Source: Novosphingobium sp. NDB2Meth1 (lineage in GTDB: Bacteria > Pseudomonadota > Alphaproteobacteria > Sphingomonadales > Sphingomonadaceae). Taken from it: a stretch of DNA of 64,000 nucleotides. Below the pieces are notes generated by a model. The model was not told where the DNA came from, ran no database searches, and saw only the letters and a list, made by a program, of their open reading frames with translations. Below are positions 24,902 to 32,326 of this stretch, in pieces (positions within the stretch are counted from its first letter, which is position 1; the number at the start of each line of letters is the position of its first letter). The translations under genes and the position numbers were made by a program. Where the stretch lies: contig NZ_FPEH01000011.1 of NCBI RefSeq assembly GCF_900117425.1, forward strand, positions 806,001-870,000, read 5' to 3'.

Positions 24902-25459
24902 CTATCCCCGCTTGCTTGCGCCGCTTGTGAGCAGCGGCCTGCCAGCTGCATCAGCGATCGCGGCCTCGCCGGCGAGCAACACGCCGGCGATTGTCCAGGC
25001 ATAGCCGCGATATTGGACTGATCCGAGCACATTCGCCCGAAAGCCGCTGACCACGCCCAGCGCGAGATGATGGCCGGCCTGCGCCGCCAGTGCATCGACG
25101 CAAGCCTTTGCATTGCGGGTGTACCAGGCACGGCGAACAGGCAGCCAGTCTGCATCATTTGCAACTGTCGGCGCGAACCAGTGGAACACGGTCGCATCGC
25201 TGGCGGTCGGCGTCGTAAAGTCGAACAGCGCGGCCGGGAGGATTTCCGGCTCGATCTCCACGCGATCGCCACCGCCAAGCTCCACGCCGGCGCTCACCAG
25301 CAGGCCGCGCGGCGACAGCAACGTGTCATAATCGAAGCGCGGCGTATCGGCTGCAGCGGCCGTAAGCGTGCCGGCGGCGTTGCGATAAGCAGCCGCTTCC
25401 GAACGACCGAACGCAAAGGCTAGATCGAAGTCAGCCTGGCGAAGGTTTGACGCACCCAC
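24902..25459 (-). CDS. Phage structural-region protein of unknown function
   Basis: 185 aa from GTG 25459, four bases after the portal stop, with GGGGGA 8 nt before it. NLRQADFDLAFAFGRSEAAA, FHWFAPTVANDADWLPVRRA and AGHHLALGVVSGFRANVLGS give a soluble alpha/beta protein. Similar proteins sit between gp29 and gp30 in some Mu-like prophages, but I recognise no named family. Confidence 0.6.
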   Translation of the reverse strand: MGASNLRQADFDLAFAFGRSEAAAYRNAAGTLTAAAADTPRFDYDTLLSPRGLLVSAGVELGGGDRVEIEPEILPAALFDFTTPTASDATVFHWFAPTVANDADWLPVRRAWYTRNAKACVDALAAQAGHHLALGVVSGFRANVLGSVQYRGYAWTIAGVLLAGEAAIADAAGRPLLTSGASKRG

Positions 25460-25463
25460 CAGC

Positions 25464-27170
25464 CTATTCCCCCGACGGCTGCGGACTGGCCAACCCGGCA
25501 ATCCGCGCGGCGAACTGCCCCTTGGCGAGCATGGCGGCGAAGGCGTCGACATCCATCTCGCCAAGCACGTCGACTAGGCGCGACTGCAGCTCGCCAAGAT
25601 CGCCGCAATCACCGATCAGCGTCTCCACGGGATCGAGCAGCGGGTTGATCAGGGCCTCCCAGTCGCCCAGCGCTTCCTCCGTGGTCAGTGCGATCGCGTC
25701 GGGCTCGCGCTCGCCATTGCCGGCACCGCCATCAGCCCCACCCGATTTTGCACTGTTGAGAGCGGGCTCGCTTGCCCCGCCAGCGGGTTTAAGAGGCCTT
25801 GAGAGCATAGCCGCGCCCGTTTTGCCGGGGACAGGGCCTCCAGGCGCTCCAGCGGGCGTTTGCGGGGCATCTCCTGCGGGTGCCGGATCGGGCTTCATCC
25901 CAGTTCCAGGCATCAGGATCTTGCCGCCGGCTTTCGCCCCCGGCAGGCCGGCGCGCTCGCGCACTTCCTCCGCGTCGATCTCCACGCCCATCTCTGCCAG
26001 CGCAGAAGCAGACTTGACCATGCTGTCCACGTCGACCGGATCGGGCCGGCCGATCTTGAGGCGCGGATACTTGCCGCGCATGCCGCGGTTGAGCATCACC
26101 AGCGGCACCACGAGGTCCCGGTTCAGCGTGGCTGCCAGCAGCTTGGCGTCGGCCCGCTCGATATCGCCGCGCACGTCGTTGTGGACGTTGGCCTGGCCGG
26201 AGCCGAGCCCGCCCGCCTGTGCATCGGTGGTGTTTGTCTGCCCGAGCACAGCCTTGCTGATCTGCAGGTCGAAATACTCGGCATGGCTGCGCCACAGATC
26301 GTTGGGCGCGGTGCCCGCCTTGCGATCGACGAACTCGACCGACATGGTCTCCGGGAAGGCAGCCGCCGCATCCGAGCCGAGCTGGTAGAGCGCCCGCTCG
26401 AGGATCGACTTGTTCTCCTCGCTCTCGTTCGGGCCATACTTCCCGATGCGGATCGGATGGCCATACGCCTCGAGGAAGGTCACCCAGTCCTTGATCGCGA
26501 AGTTCTTGAACATGTAGCCCCACGCCGCGATGCGGGCGAGGCCGCTGCGGATCGGCAGCCCGCTCTTGGCCGGGTGGAAGTGCGTGATGAACTTGGCTGC
26601 GGGCAGCGGTGTGGACTCGCCGATGCCTTCCTCGCCGCCGCGCAGCAGCAGGGTCTCGCCGTCCGTCCGGTCGAACTCAAACCAGCGTGGATCGCGCCAC
26701 TTGAGCAGCTTGGGTGTCCACTGCGATGAAGTGGTTTCCCAGATCAGCTCGACCGTGCTCACGCCCTTGCCGATGGCGTCGAGGATGTCGAACAGCTCGC
26801 TTTCGAGGAGATCTCGGTCGAGCCAGTCCTCGACCAGCTTGGCGTCTTCCTTCGCCTGGGCACTGTCGTCGGCCGGCTCCACCTCGATCGGCAGCTGCGA
26901 AACGGCGCGCTTGCGGGTGCCCAGCACCGACAGATAATGGAGGTCCTTCTCCTCCATTTCCTCCGCCAGCTCGAAGTACGCGATCGCGTTGCCGTCCTCG
27001 GCCGCGCGCAGGATCGTCCCCAGCTTGCCGGGATCGAGCCCTTGTGCCGGATGCCCGGACTGGATCGTGCGAACCGAGGCGCGCGAGGGTTTGGCGATCT
27101 CGCGGGTAAGCGCCTCGCGGATCAGCGGGCGGCCGTAGGGATCGACCAGCGGTGGCGGATTACTTGCCAT
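25464..27170 (-). CDS. Portal protein (DUF935, Mu gp29)
   Basis: 568 aa from ATG 27170. PLVDPYGRPLIREALTREIA, HYLSVLGTRKRAVSQLPIEV and WRDPRWFEFDRTDGETLLLR are DUF935 landmarks, and FLEAYGHPIRIGKYGPNESE lies mid-protein. It forms the dodecameric portal for DNA entry. The last 150 residues are Pro/Gly/Ala-rich and variable. Its start overlaps the small Acb2-like gene by 11 bp. Confidence 0.93.
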   Translation of the reverse strand: MASNPPPLVDPYGRPLIREALTREIAKPSRASVRTIQSGHPAQGLDPGKLGTILRAAEDGNAIAYFELAEEMEEKDLHYLSVLGTRKRAVSQLPIEVEPADDSAQAKEDAKLVEDWLDRDLLESELFDILDAIGKGVSTVELIWETTSSQWTPKLLKWRDPRWFEFDRTDGETLLLRGGEEGIGESTPLPAAKFITHFHPAKSGLPIRSGLARIAAWGYMFKNFAIKDWVTFLEAYGHPIRIGKYGPNESEENKSILERALYQLGSDAAAAFPETMSVEFVDRKAGTAPNDLWRSHAEYFDLQISKAVLGQTNTTDAQAGGLGSGQANVHNDVRGDIERADAKLLAATLNRDLVVPLVMLNRGMRGKYPRLKIGRPDPVDVDSMVKSASALAEMGVEIDAEEVRERAGLPGAKAGGKILMPGTGMKPDPAPAGDAPQTPAGAPGGPVPGKTGAAMLSRPLKPAGGASEPALNSAKSGGADGGAGNGEREPDAIALTTEEALGDWEALINPLLDPVETLIGDCGDLGELQSRLVDVLGEMDVDAFAAMLAKGQFAARIAGLASPQPSGE

Positions 27171-27339
27171 CGAAGATGCCCTCGCCGCCTGCCGCGTTGG
27201 CGACCCAGAGGAACGCGGTTTCAAACTGGGTCCGCGCGACTGCAAGCGAACGCGCACTCGTACCCGGCGTGTCCTTGATCTTTTCGAGCAGCTGCTGCAC
27301 CGCGCCGATCGCGTTCGCGACCTCTGTTTCCAACTCCAT
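27160..27339 (-). CDS. Acb2/Tad1-hairpin-like small protein, candidate anti-CBASS factor
   Basis: 59 aa from ATG 27339 (TAATG overlap with the terminase stop; GGGAG 8 nt upstream). Two helices are predicted: ELETEVANAIGAVQQLLEKI, then TSARSLAVARTQFETAFLWV with ANAAGG. The second matches the remembered consensus SREKSLALTKLEEAxMWANxAI of Acb2/Tad1-type hairpin proteins, which sequester cyclic nucleotide signals of CBASS or Thoeris defence. Sited between terminase and portal genes. Function by similarity only. Confidence 0.55.
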   Translation of the reverse strand: MELETEVANAIGAVQQLLEKIKDTPGTSARSLAVARTQFETAFLWVANAAGGEGIFDGK

Positions 27340-28895
27340 TACCAAGCTCCCGGAAAGCCAAAGCGGGTGCCGCGCGTCTCGCGGCCGATATCGTCAGGGT
27401 GAACCCAGCCGGGCTGCCCGCGCTTCGGCCCGCCCTCGAAACGGCCGCCCACGCGGATGCCGCGATACTCGTAGAGCGCGCCCGCCATGTCGCAGGCCTG
27501 GCTCATCAGGGCATAGGCCCAGAATTCGTCGGCGTGGACGGTGCCGTCGTTGACGATGCGGATGCCGCCCGACTCTTCCGACCCGATCTTCTTGATCGCC
27601 ATCAGGTCGGCGCGCGTCACCGGGTCTATGCGCGTGCGGATCTTGCGCTGCTGGAAGCGCCGGGCGAGACCAAGGGCAAGGTCCACCCGGTTGGGGCCGG
27701 TCAGCAGCACGCCGACAACGCGGGTGGCGCCGTGCTTGCGGATCTGGTCCTCGACCACCTTTTCGCCCATGCCGGTCTGGTCGACCCGCGCCTGCACCAT
27801 GCGGCGATCCTGGAAGCGTGCGTCGAACCAGGCGTCCTGATGCGCGAATGTCTGGCCGATCTCGCGGTATCCGTCGCGCTCCCACAGCACGTCGCCCAGC
27901 AGCTCGCCCACGATCTGGATCTGGCCATCGCGCCGGCGCGCCACGTCGCGGCCCATGTAGCAGAGCCCGCCCTGGTAAAGCTCCGGGATCCCGCAGTCGG
28001 CATGTTCGGCCGCAAGGATATCCTCAAGGCTGATGAGCGAGCCCGAGCCCATCTTGGGAATGCAGTCGAGTTCCTCTTCCGCATCCGCACCATAGGCGGC
28101 GCGGATATCGGCTTCCCACTCGGCTGCGGGCGGCAGCTCGTTGCCCTTCGTCTTTGCGACGAGGCTGACCCGCTCGTAGAGGCCGGACTGCATGGCGTCG
28201 CTGAAGGTGATCTTCAGGGTATCGCCCTTGCGCTTGCCCGCCTTGATCTCGTCGAGCAGCACGTTGAACGGGTTCGACACGCCGTCATGCGTGGAAATCA
28301 CCACCACCTGGCCGCCCCAGATCAGCAGCGCCATCGCCGACTTGATGACCTCGTTCACGTTCTTGTGGAACGCTGCCTCGTCGATGATGACGATGCCCTG
28401 CTTGCCGCGCAGGGCACGCGGCACACTGGGCAGCGCCGTGATGCGGAAGCCCGATGCAAAGCGGATCGAGAACGCCTTGACGCCCTGTTCCTTGCCGTTG
28501 TCGTCGGTGTAGAGGACTTCCTCTTCCTCGACATCGCCGGCGACGTGGCCGAACGCCCTGGCCCACATGGCGCAGACCTCGATGAACTCGAGCGTCATGT
28601 CCTTGTCGTAGCCCATGTACCAGACGTTCTGGCCGCCGGCGTCGACCGAGCTCGCGGCCTTGAGCGCGGCGTAGGCACCCATCCCCCACGTGAGCCCGAT
28701 GCGGCGGGACTTCTCGATCACCAGCAGCGCGGTACCGGCGAACAGCATGTTCACCGCGCGCTGCTGGTAGCCGAGCAGCAGGTCTCCCTTGGGCAGGCGC
28801 ATGATCGCGTTTTCCGAAGCCGCGCGATCGCCCTGGATCTCGCGCGCCCGGATCAGCGCATCGCGTTTCGCCTGGTCTTCGGGAGAGAGTTTCAT
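27339..28895 (-). CDS. Terminase large subunit (Mu gp28)
   Basis: 518 aa from ATG 28895. LLGYQQRAVNMLFAGTALLV, then an adenine/ATP-binding region around EKSRRIGLTWGMGAYAALKA, a Walker-B-like VIIDEAAFHKNVNEVIKSAM and a C-terminal nuclease part with MGRDVARRRDGQIQIVGEL. It packages DNA into the prohead by headful cutting, as in Mu. It overlaps neighbours by ATGA and TAATG. Confidence 0.94.
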   Translation of the reverse strand: MKLSPEDQAKRDALIRAREIQGDRAASENAIMRLPKGDLLLGYQQRAVNMLFAGTALLVIEKSRRIGLTWGMGAYAALKAASSVDAGGQNVWYMGYDKDMTLEFIEVCAMWARAFGHVAGDVEEEEVLYTDDNGKEQGVKAFSIRFASGFRITALPSVPRALRGKQGIVIIDEAAFHKNVNEVIKSAMALLIWGGQVVVISTHDGVSNPFNVLLDEIKAGKRKGDTLKITFSDAMQSGLYERVSLVAKTKGNELPPAAEWEADIRAAYGADAEEELDCIPKMGSGSLISLEDILAAEHADCGIPELYQGGLCYMGRDVARRRDGQIQIVGELLGDVLWERDGYREIGQTFAHQDAWFDARFQDRRMVQARVDQTGMGEKVVEDQIRKHGATRVVGVLLTGPNRVDLALGLARRFQQRKIRTRIDPVTRADLMAIKKIGSEESGGIRIVNDGTVHADEFWAYALMSQACDMAGALYEYRGIRVGGRFEGGPKRGQPGWVHPDDIGRETRGTRFGFPGAW

Positions 28896-29272
28896 TGCGC
28901 CCTCTCCGCGAGCGGCACCATATCGACGATCTGGCCGGCCAGTTCGTGCGAGCAATCAGCTAGGAACTCGATCTTGCCGCTGCGGACATAGCAATGGCAT
29001 TGCCTGCAGCGAAAGCCCCAGTCCTCTTCGCTGGGATTTGGAGTGCACCAGCAGGGCTCGCCCTGTTTCCAGTTCGGTGCGAAGTGGCCGCCGCGGACCA
29101 GGACGCTCGGCTCGAAAGTCGGCACATCAGGGTTGCCGTCCCAACGCCAGTTCTGGCCCGGGTTGTGAACACTGGCTACCGGGATATGGTGCGTTTCCCG
29201 GCAACCGGGGCAAAACCATTGGACATAGCCCGGCGAAACCTCTGCCAGAACGGGAGAGAGCAGCTTGGTCAC
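28892..29272 (-). CDS. DUF6527 family protein
   Basis: 126 aa. WFCPGCRETHHIPV, NWRWDGNPDVPTFEPSVLV and CHCYVRSGKIEFLADCSHEL with AGQIVDM are the DUF6527 pattern, a small Cys/His-rich fold that probably binds zinc. It often lies beside terminase genes in phages. Role unknown. Coupled to the terminase ATG. Confidence 0.75.
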   Translation of the reverse strand: MTKLLSPVLAEVSPGYVQWFCPGCRETHHIPVASVHNPGQNWRWDGNPDVPTFEPSVLVRGGHFAPNWKQGEPCWCTPNPSEEDWGFRCRQCHCYVRSGKIEFLADCSHELAGQIVDMVPLAERAQ

Positions 29273-29580
29273 GCCCCATCGTCCCAGTCACTGTCGCCGA
29301 TGGTATCGTGAACGCGCGCGAAGCCCGCCGCCTCGTCGATGATGAACCTGCCAGACATGCCGCCGATCGGCGGGCCCTTCGGCTCGAAGTAGATGCCGGC
29401 TGTGCCGCAGCGAACGCGCTTGCTGCCGAGCACCTTGCGATCGGTGCGCTCCATCTCGATCGACGTCGCGACACGCGATCGGCGCTGGTTGCGTGCCGGG
29501 TTCCAGTTGCTCGCCACAGGGCGGCCGCACTGGACCTTGCCCTGCAGGTGCACGCAGTCGGTGCAGCTGGGCGAGCTCAT
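29269..29580 (-). CDS. Cys-containing phage protein of unknown function
   Basis: 103 aa from ATG 29580 (ATGA overlap with the gene upstream). MSSPSCTDCVHLQGKVQCGR has CxxC plus a third Cys, and VRCGTAGIYFEPKGPPIGGM follows, ending in an acidic DTIGDSDWDDGA. It looks like a small zinc-binding protein. No family recognised. Confidence 0.6.
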   Translation of the reverse strand: MSSPSCTDCVHLQGKVQCGRPVASNWNPARNQRRSRVATSIEMERTDRKVLGSKRVRCGTAGIYFEPKGPPIGGMSGRFIIDEAAGFARVHDTIGDSDWDDGA

Positions 29581-29855
29581 GCCGCCTTGCCTTTGATCGT
29601 CCCGCGCCAGTTCACCCGGTAGGACGAAAGCCTGATTTTCCCACCGCGAGGCTGAGTAAAGAACAGCTCGACCGTCCATCCATTGTCATAGGTGGCGCGC
29701 GCTCGGCGCGGATTGCCCTGCCCGTCGCGCCAACCGATCAGGCTGGAAAGCACCGCGTCCTCGCCCACCGGGGCTAGATCCTTGAGCAGGCCGACGATTT
29801 CGCCGTCCGCCGACATCTTGAAGCGCACGAGCTTCTGCGAAGGCTTGCGCGCCAT
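29577..29855 (-). CDS. Phage protein of unknown function
   Basis: 92 aa from ATG 29855, which shares its A with the DUF3486 stop (TGATG). KPSQKLVRFKMSADGEIVGL, SSLIGWRDGQGNPRRARATY and YDNGWTVELFFTQPRGGKI suggest a small beta-rich domain with a basic C terminus. No family recognised. Confidence 0.6.
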   Translation of the reverse strand: MARKPSQKLVRFKMSADGEIVGLLKDLAPVGEDAVLSSLIGWRDGQGNPRRARATYDNGWTVELFFTQPRGGKIRLSSYRVNWRGTIKGKAA

Positions 29856-30442
29856 CACCCGTCACTCCCCAGCACCGCGTAGCGGATCGCCTCGACGGTA
29901 TCGCGCGACAGGCCCTTGGTCCGCGCCGCGCTGACTGCCTTCTCAGCCGCCTCTCTCGTCGCCTTCTCCGCCGCGCGCTTCTCGGCCTTCTCGATCAGGT
30001 CCATGTCCGTCTTGCGGGTGAGCGCGATCGAGCGGAGCGCGTCGGCGAAGTCCTTGGCGTCCTTCGGCCCCAGCTGGATGCCTTCGCCGTCCTTGGCCGC
30101 CAGCATCAGCTTGAACATGTTCGCCTGCAGCAGCTGCGAATTGAGGTCGAGCATCCTGCTCTGATCGGCGCCGCCCGCTTCCTTCGCGATCGCTTCGGCA
30201 TAGATCCGCGTCTCGCGCAGATCCGCGCTCACATCCTCAATCGAGCGGACATGCCGGCCGAGCGCCGAACGGCTGACATGGCCCTGGCCGAGCTTGACCA
30301 GCTGCTCGCGGATCTCGTCGATCGTCCAGCCCTGATCGATCCGCAGCTTGCTGATCAGCTCGCGGATTTCCGGATCGAGCCGGTCGATCGTCGAAGGCGT
30401 CCGCTTGCGGCGCGCCTTGGCAGCGGCGGGTGAGAGGCCCAT
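29855..30442 (-). CDS. DUF3486 protein, probable small terminase partner (Mu gp27)
   Basis: 195 aa from ATG 30442. RRKRTPSTIDRLDPEIRELI and an HTH-like TIDEIREQLVKLGQGHVSRS with ALGRHVRS are the DUF3486 signature. The C-terminal half is helical (MFKLMLAAKDGEGIQLGPKD). Mu gp27 is upstream of the terminase large subunit and is thought to act as DNA-recognition subunit. The frame is open further upstream but ATG 30442 fits the family start. Confidence 0.88.
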   Translation of the reverse strand: MGLSPAAAKARRKRTPSTIDRLDPEIRELISKLRIDQGWTIDEIREQLVKLGQGHVSRSALGRHVRSIEDVSADLRETRIYAEAIAKEAGGADQSRMLDLNSQLLQANMFKLMLAAKDGEGIQLGPKDAKDFADALRSIALTRKTDMDLIEKAEKRAAEKATREAAEKAVSAARTKGLSRDTVEAIRYAVLGSDG

Positions 30443-30452
30443 GGTAGGCGCC

Positions 30453-30764
30453 TCAGCGGCTCGGGCTCGGGCGCTGCACACCCGCAATCACCGACCGGCC
30501 CTTCGCCACGTCGCTGCCGCGCTCGGACAGGGTGACAACGAGGAGACCGCTGCCCGCCGCCTGGTACGTCACCAGGCGCTGTTCCTGCAGCCATTCGACA
30601 TGCCCGCGGATCTGCGATCGCGTGGCGCTAAGGCCCACGGCATTGACCGCATCATGGAGCACGCTGTCGTTGGCGCAGTAGCCCGGCTGCTCATCCAGCA
30701 GCCGGAGGATAGCGAGGCGGACATGGCCATCGTGCACGGCCGCGAAGTCCTGGGAGATGCTCAC
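30453..30764 (-). CDS. VpaChn25_0724-like winged-helix phage protein (Mu gp26)
   Basis: 103 aa from GTG 30764, which overlaps the upstream stop (GTGA). HVRLAILRLLDEQPGYCAND, VLHDAVNAVGLSATRSQIRG and HVEWLQEQRLVTYQ form a winged helix-turn-helix. This small family recurs just upstream of gp27 in Mu-like phages. The DNA target is unknown. Confidence 0.8.
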   Translation of the reverse strand: MSISQDFAAVHDGHVRLAILRLLDEQPGYCANDSVLHDAVNAVGLSATRSQIRGHVEWLQEQRLVTYQAAGSGLLVVTLSERGSDVAKGRSVIAGVQRPSPSR

Positions 30765-31132
30765 TTGCTCATGCCCCTTTCAACGATGAAGTCGTAGAGC
30801 CGGTCGACCTGGCGGCGCGTGTGCTCGATGTCGGCATGCTGGGCGGCCACGCTTTCGCGCAGATTGCCGACCTCGCGCTTGAGCTCGGCCACGTCGCGCT
30901 CCATGCGCTGCAGGTCGAACGATTTGGCCGAGCTGCTCTCGAGGCCCACCACCTGTCGCTCGATCTCGTCGACTTTGCCGGTCAGGATGCCGACCTTGCT
31001 CTTGACCTCGCGCACCTGCCGCCCGAGCGAGCCGGTCGTTTCCGGGTTGGCCGCGCCGCCCTTGAAAATGGCGACGGCAATGCCGGCGATGATGAAGCCG
31101 ATGATGGCCAGCTCGAGCCAGCTTTCGCTCAT
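30761..31132 (-). CDS. DUF2730-type membrane-anchored coiled-coil protein (Mu gp25)
   Basis: 123 aa. One N-terminal transmembrane helix (LELAIIGFIIAGIAVAIF, residues about 6-23) is followed by a long heptad-rich coiled coil (VKSKVGILTGKVDEIERQVV to EHTRRQVDRLYDFIVERG). It follows the holin-like gene with an ATGA overlap and may act as a spanin-like lysis or inner-membrane protein. Confidence 0.75.
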   Translation of the reverse strand: MSESWLELAIIGFIIAGIAVAIFKGGAANPETTGSLGRQVREVKSKVGILTGKVDEIERQVVGLESSSAKSFDLQRMERDVAELKREVGNLRESVAAQHADIEHTRRQVDRLYDFIVERGMSK

Positions 31133-31548
31133 GGTGTACGGTCCTTGTTGGAAAGCGCCGTGATGAGGCGCGCGGCAAACTCGCGCACCTGGCTGCCCAC
31201 GAGCTCGATGAGGGAGAAACCCGAGAAGCCGAGCCCGATCGCAATTACGAAGGCGAAGAGCGCCGGCGGCCGGCTGTCGATGATCCAGATTTCGACGGTC
31301 AGGAGCATGATCGCCGAAACAACGAGGAACAGCGGGAGCTGCAGCGTACTTTCCTGTCGCCGCGCCAGAGGGCGAGCTAGGATCACACCGAGCGCGCCGA
31401 GCACACATGTGGCGAGCGGGATGGATACCCCGCCGATCGGCACGACGAACGCGTCGGCAAGTCGCGGCGCCGGATCCGCTACCGACGCAACCGTAAGCGC
31501 AGGCAACCATCCAATGGCAAACTTCGGGGCGGACAAGGGATAAATCAC
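31129..31548 (-). CDS. Putative holin, small multi-span membrane protein
   Basis: 139 aa from GTG 31548. Three to four hydrophobic helices: PIGGVSIPLATCVLGALGVI, LQLPLFLVVSAIMLLTVEIW and ALFAFVIAIGLGFSGFSLIE. The C terminus is charged. Size, topology and position among lysozyme and coiled-coil lysis genes fit a holin. No specific family recognised. Confidence 0.6.
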   Translation of the reverse strand: MIYPLSAPKFAIGWLPALTVASVADPAPRLADAFVVPIGGVSIPLATCVLGALGVILARPLARRQESTLQLPLFLVVSAIMLLTVEIWIIDSRPPALFAFVIAIGLGFSGFSLIELVGSQVREFAARLITALSNKDRTP

Positions 31549-31557
31549 ATACCGCTC

Positions 31558-32322
31558 CTAGATCGCGAACGCGTAGCCCTGCGCAGCCAGGAACGCCTTG
31601 ACCTTGGCGTAGATCGTGTCGATCTCGCCAGCGGTCATGACGCGGTTGTAAAAGGCCTCGCTGCAGATGCTGATGCCGCCCGCATCGCTGGTGTTCGGCG
31701 TCCGCCGCCCCATCATGAACAATTTGCCCGAGGGCAGGATCACTGCCGGCGAAGGCGTGGCCGTGGCGGTGAGCATCGCAGTGGCGGCGCTCCTGCGGTA
31801 TGACTTCACCTGGGCCGCACTGTAGGAGACCGCAAAGAACGTCCAGGCGTTTGCCGCCCCGGCGATTATCGGATTGGCGCTGCCGGTCGGACCGTCGGCG
31901 TCATACTGGTGGGGAGAGAACGATCCGCTTGTGGAAATCCACGCGCGAAAGCCCGAAAGATCGCTGGGATGCTCCGCAGAGAACAGCGAGCCATTCGCCG
32001 CACCGTTCCCTCGCGCAACGCCGCAGAAGGTCCACTCGTTCGCCGTTCCGGCCGCGAGGAGCTCGGTGTCAGTGAATGGCGTTTCGTAGTAGTTGGTCGC
32101 GTCCGGCGTGGCGAAGCCGCTGCCCAGCGTCGGTGCGCCGGTCTGGGTGCGCTTGCGGCTGTGGAAGCTGTAGTCGTAGTGCGCGCTGTCGGCCATCTTC
32201 TGGCCGTTCCCGAAGAAGAACGCACCATACAGAGAATTGCCGCCGATATTCGGCCAGCTCTCGCCATAATAGGGCGAACCTGCCGGTGCAGTAACGCCCT
32301 TCAAAGTCTGCAACAGTGCCAT
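31558..32322 (-). CDS. LamG-like (concanavalin fold) virion-associated protein
   Basis: 254 aa. TPSPAVILPSGKLFMMGRRT, GISICSEAFYNRVMTAGEID, TIYAKVKAFLAAQGY and ANAWTFFAVSYSAAQVKSYR are the pattern of LamG/jelly-roll carbohydrate-binding domains of phage tails. It follows the SGNH spike gene by 4 bp and may be the sugar-binding partner of that enzyme. Confidence 0.65.
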   Translation of the reverse strand: MALLQTLKGVTAPAGSPYYGESWPNIGGNSLYGAFFFGNGQKMADSAHYDYSFHSRKRTQTGAPTLGSGFATPDATNYYETPFTDTELLAAGTANEWTFCGVARGNGAANGSLFSAEHPSDLSGFRAWISTSGSFSPHQYDADGPTGSANPIIAGAANAWTFFAVSYSAAQVKSYRRSAATAMLTATATPSPAVILPSGKLFMMGRRTPNTSDAGGISICSEAFYNRVMTAGEIDTIYAKVKAFLAAQGYAFAI

Positions 32323-32326
32323 GATC

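Noticed and set aside
27399..28991. 530-aa plus-strand open frame
   Set aside because: Antisense to the terminase gene; high-GC shadow frame.
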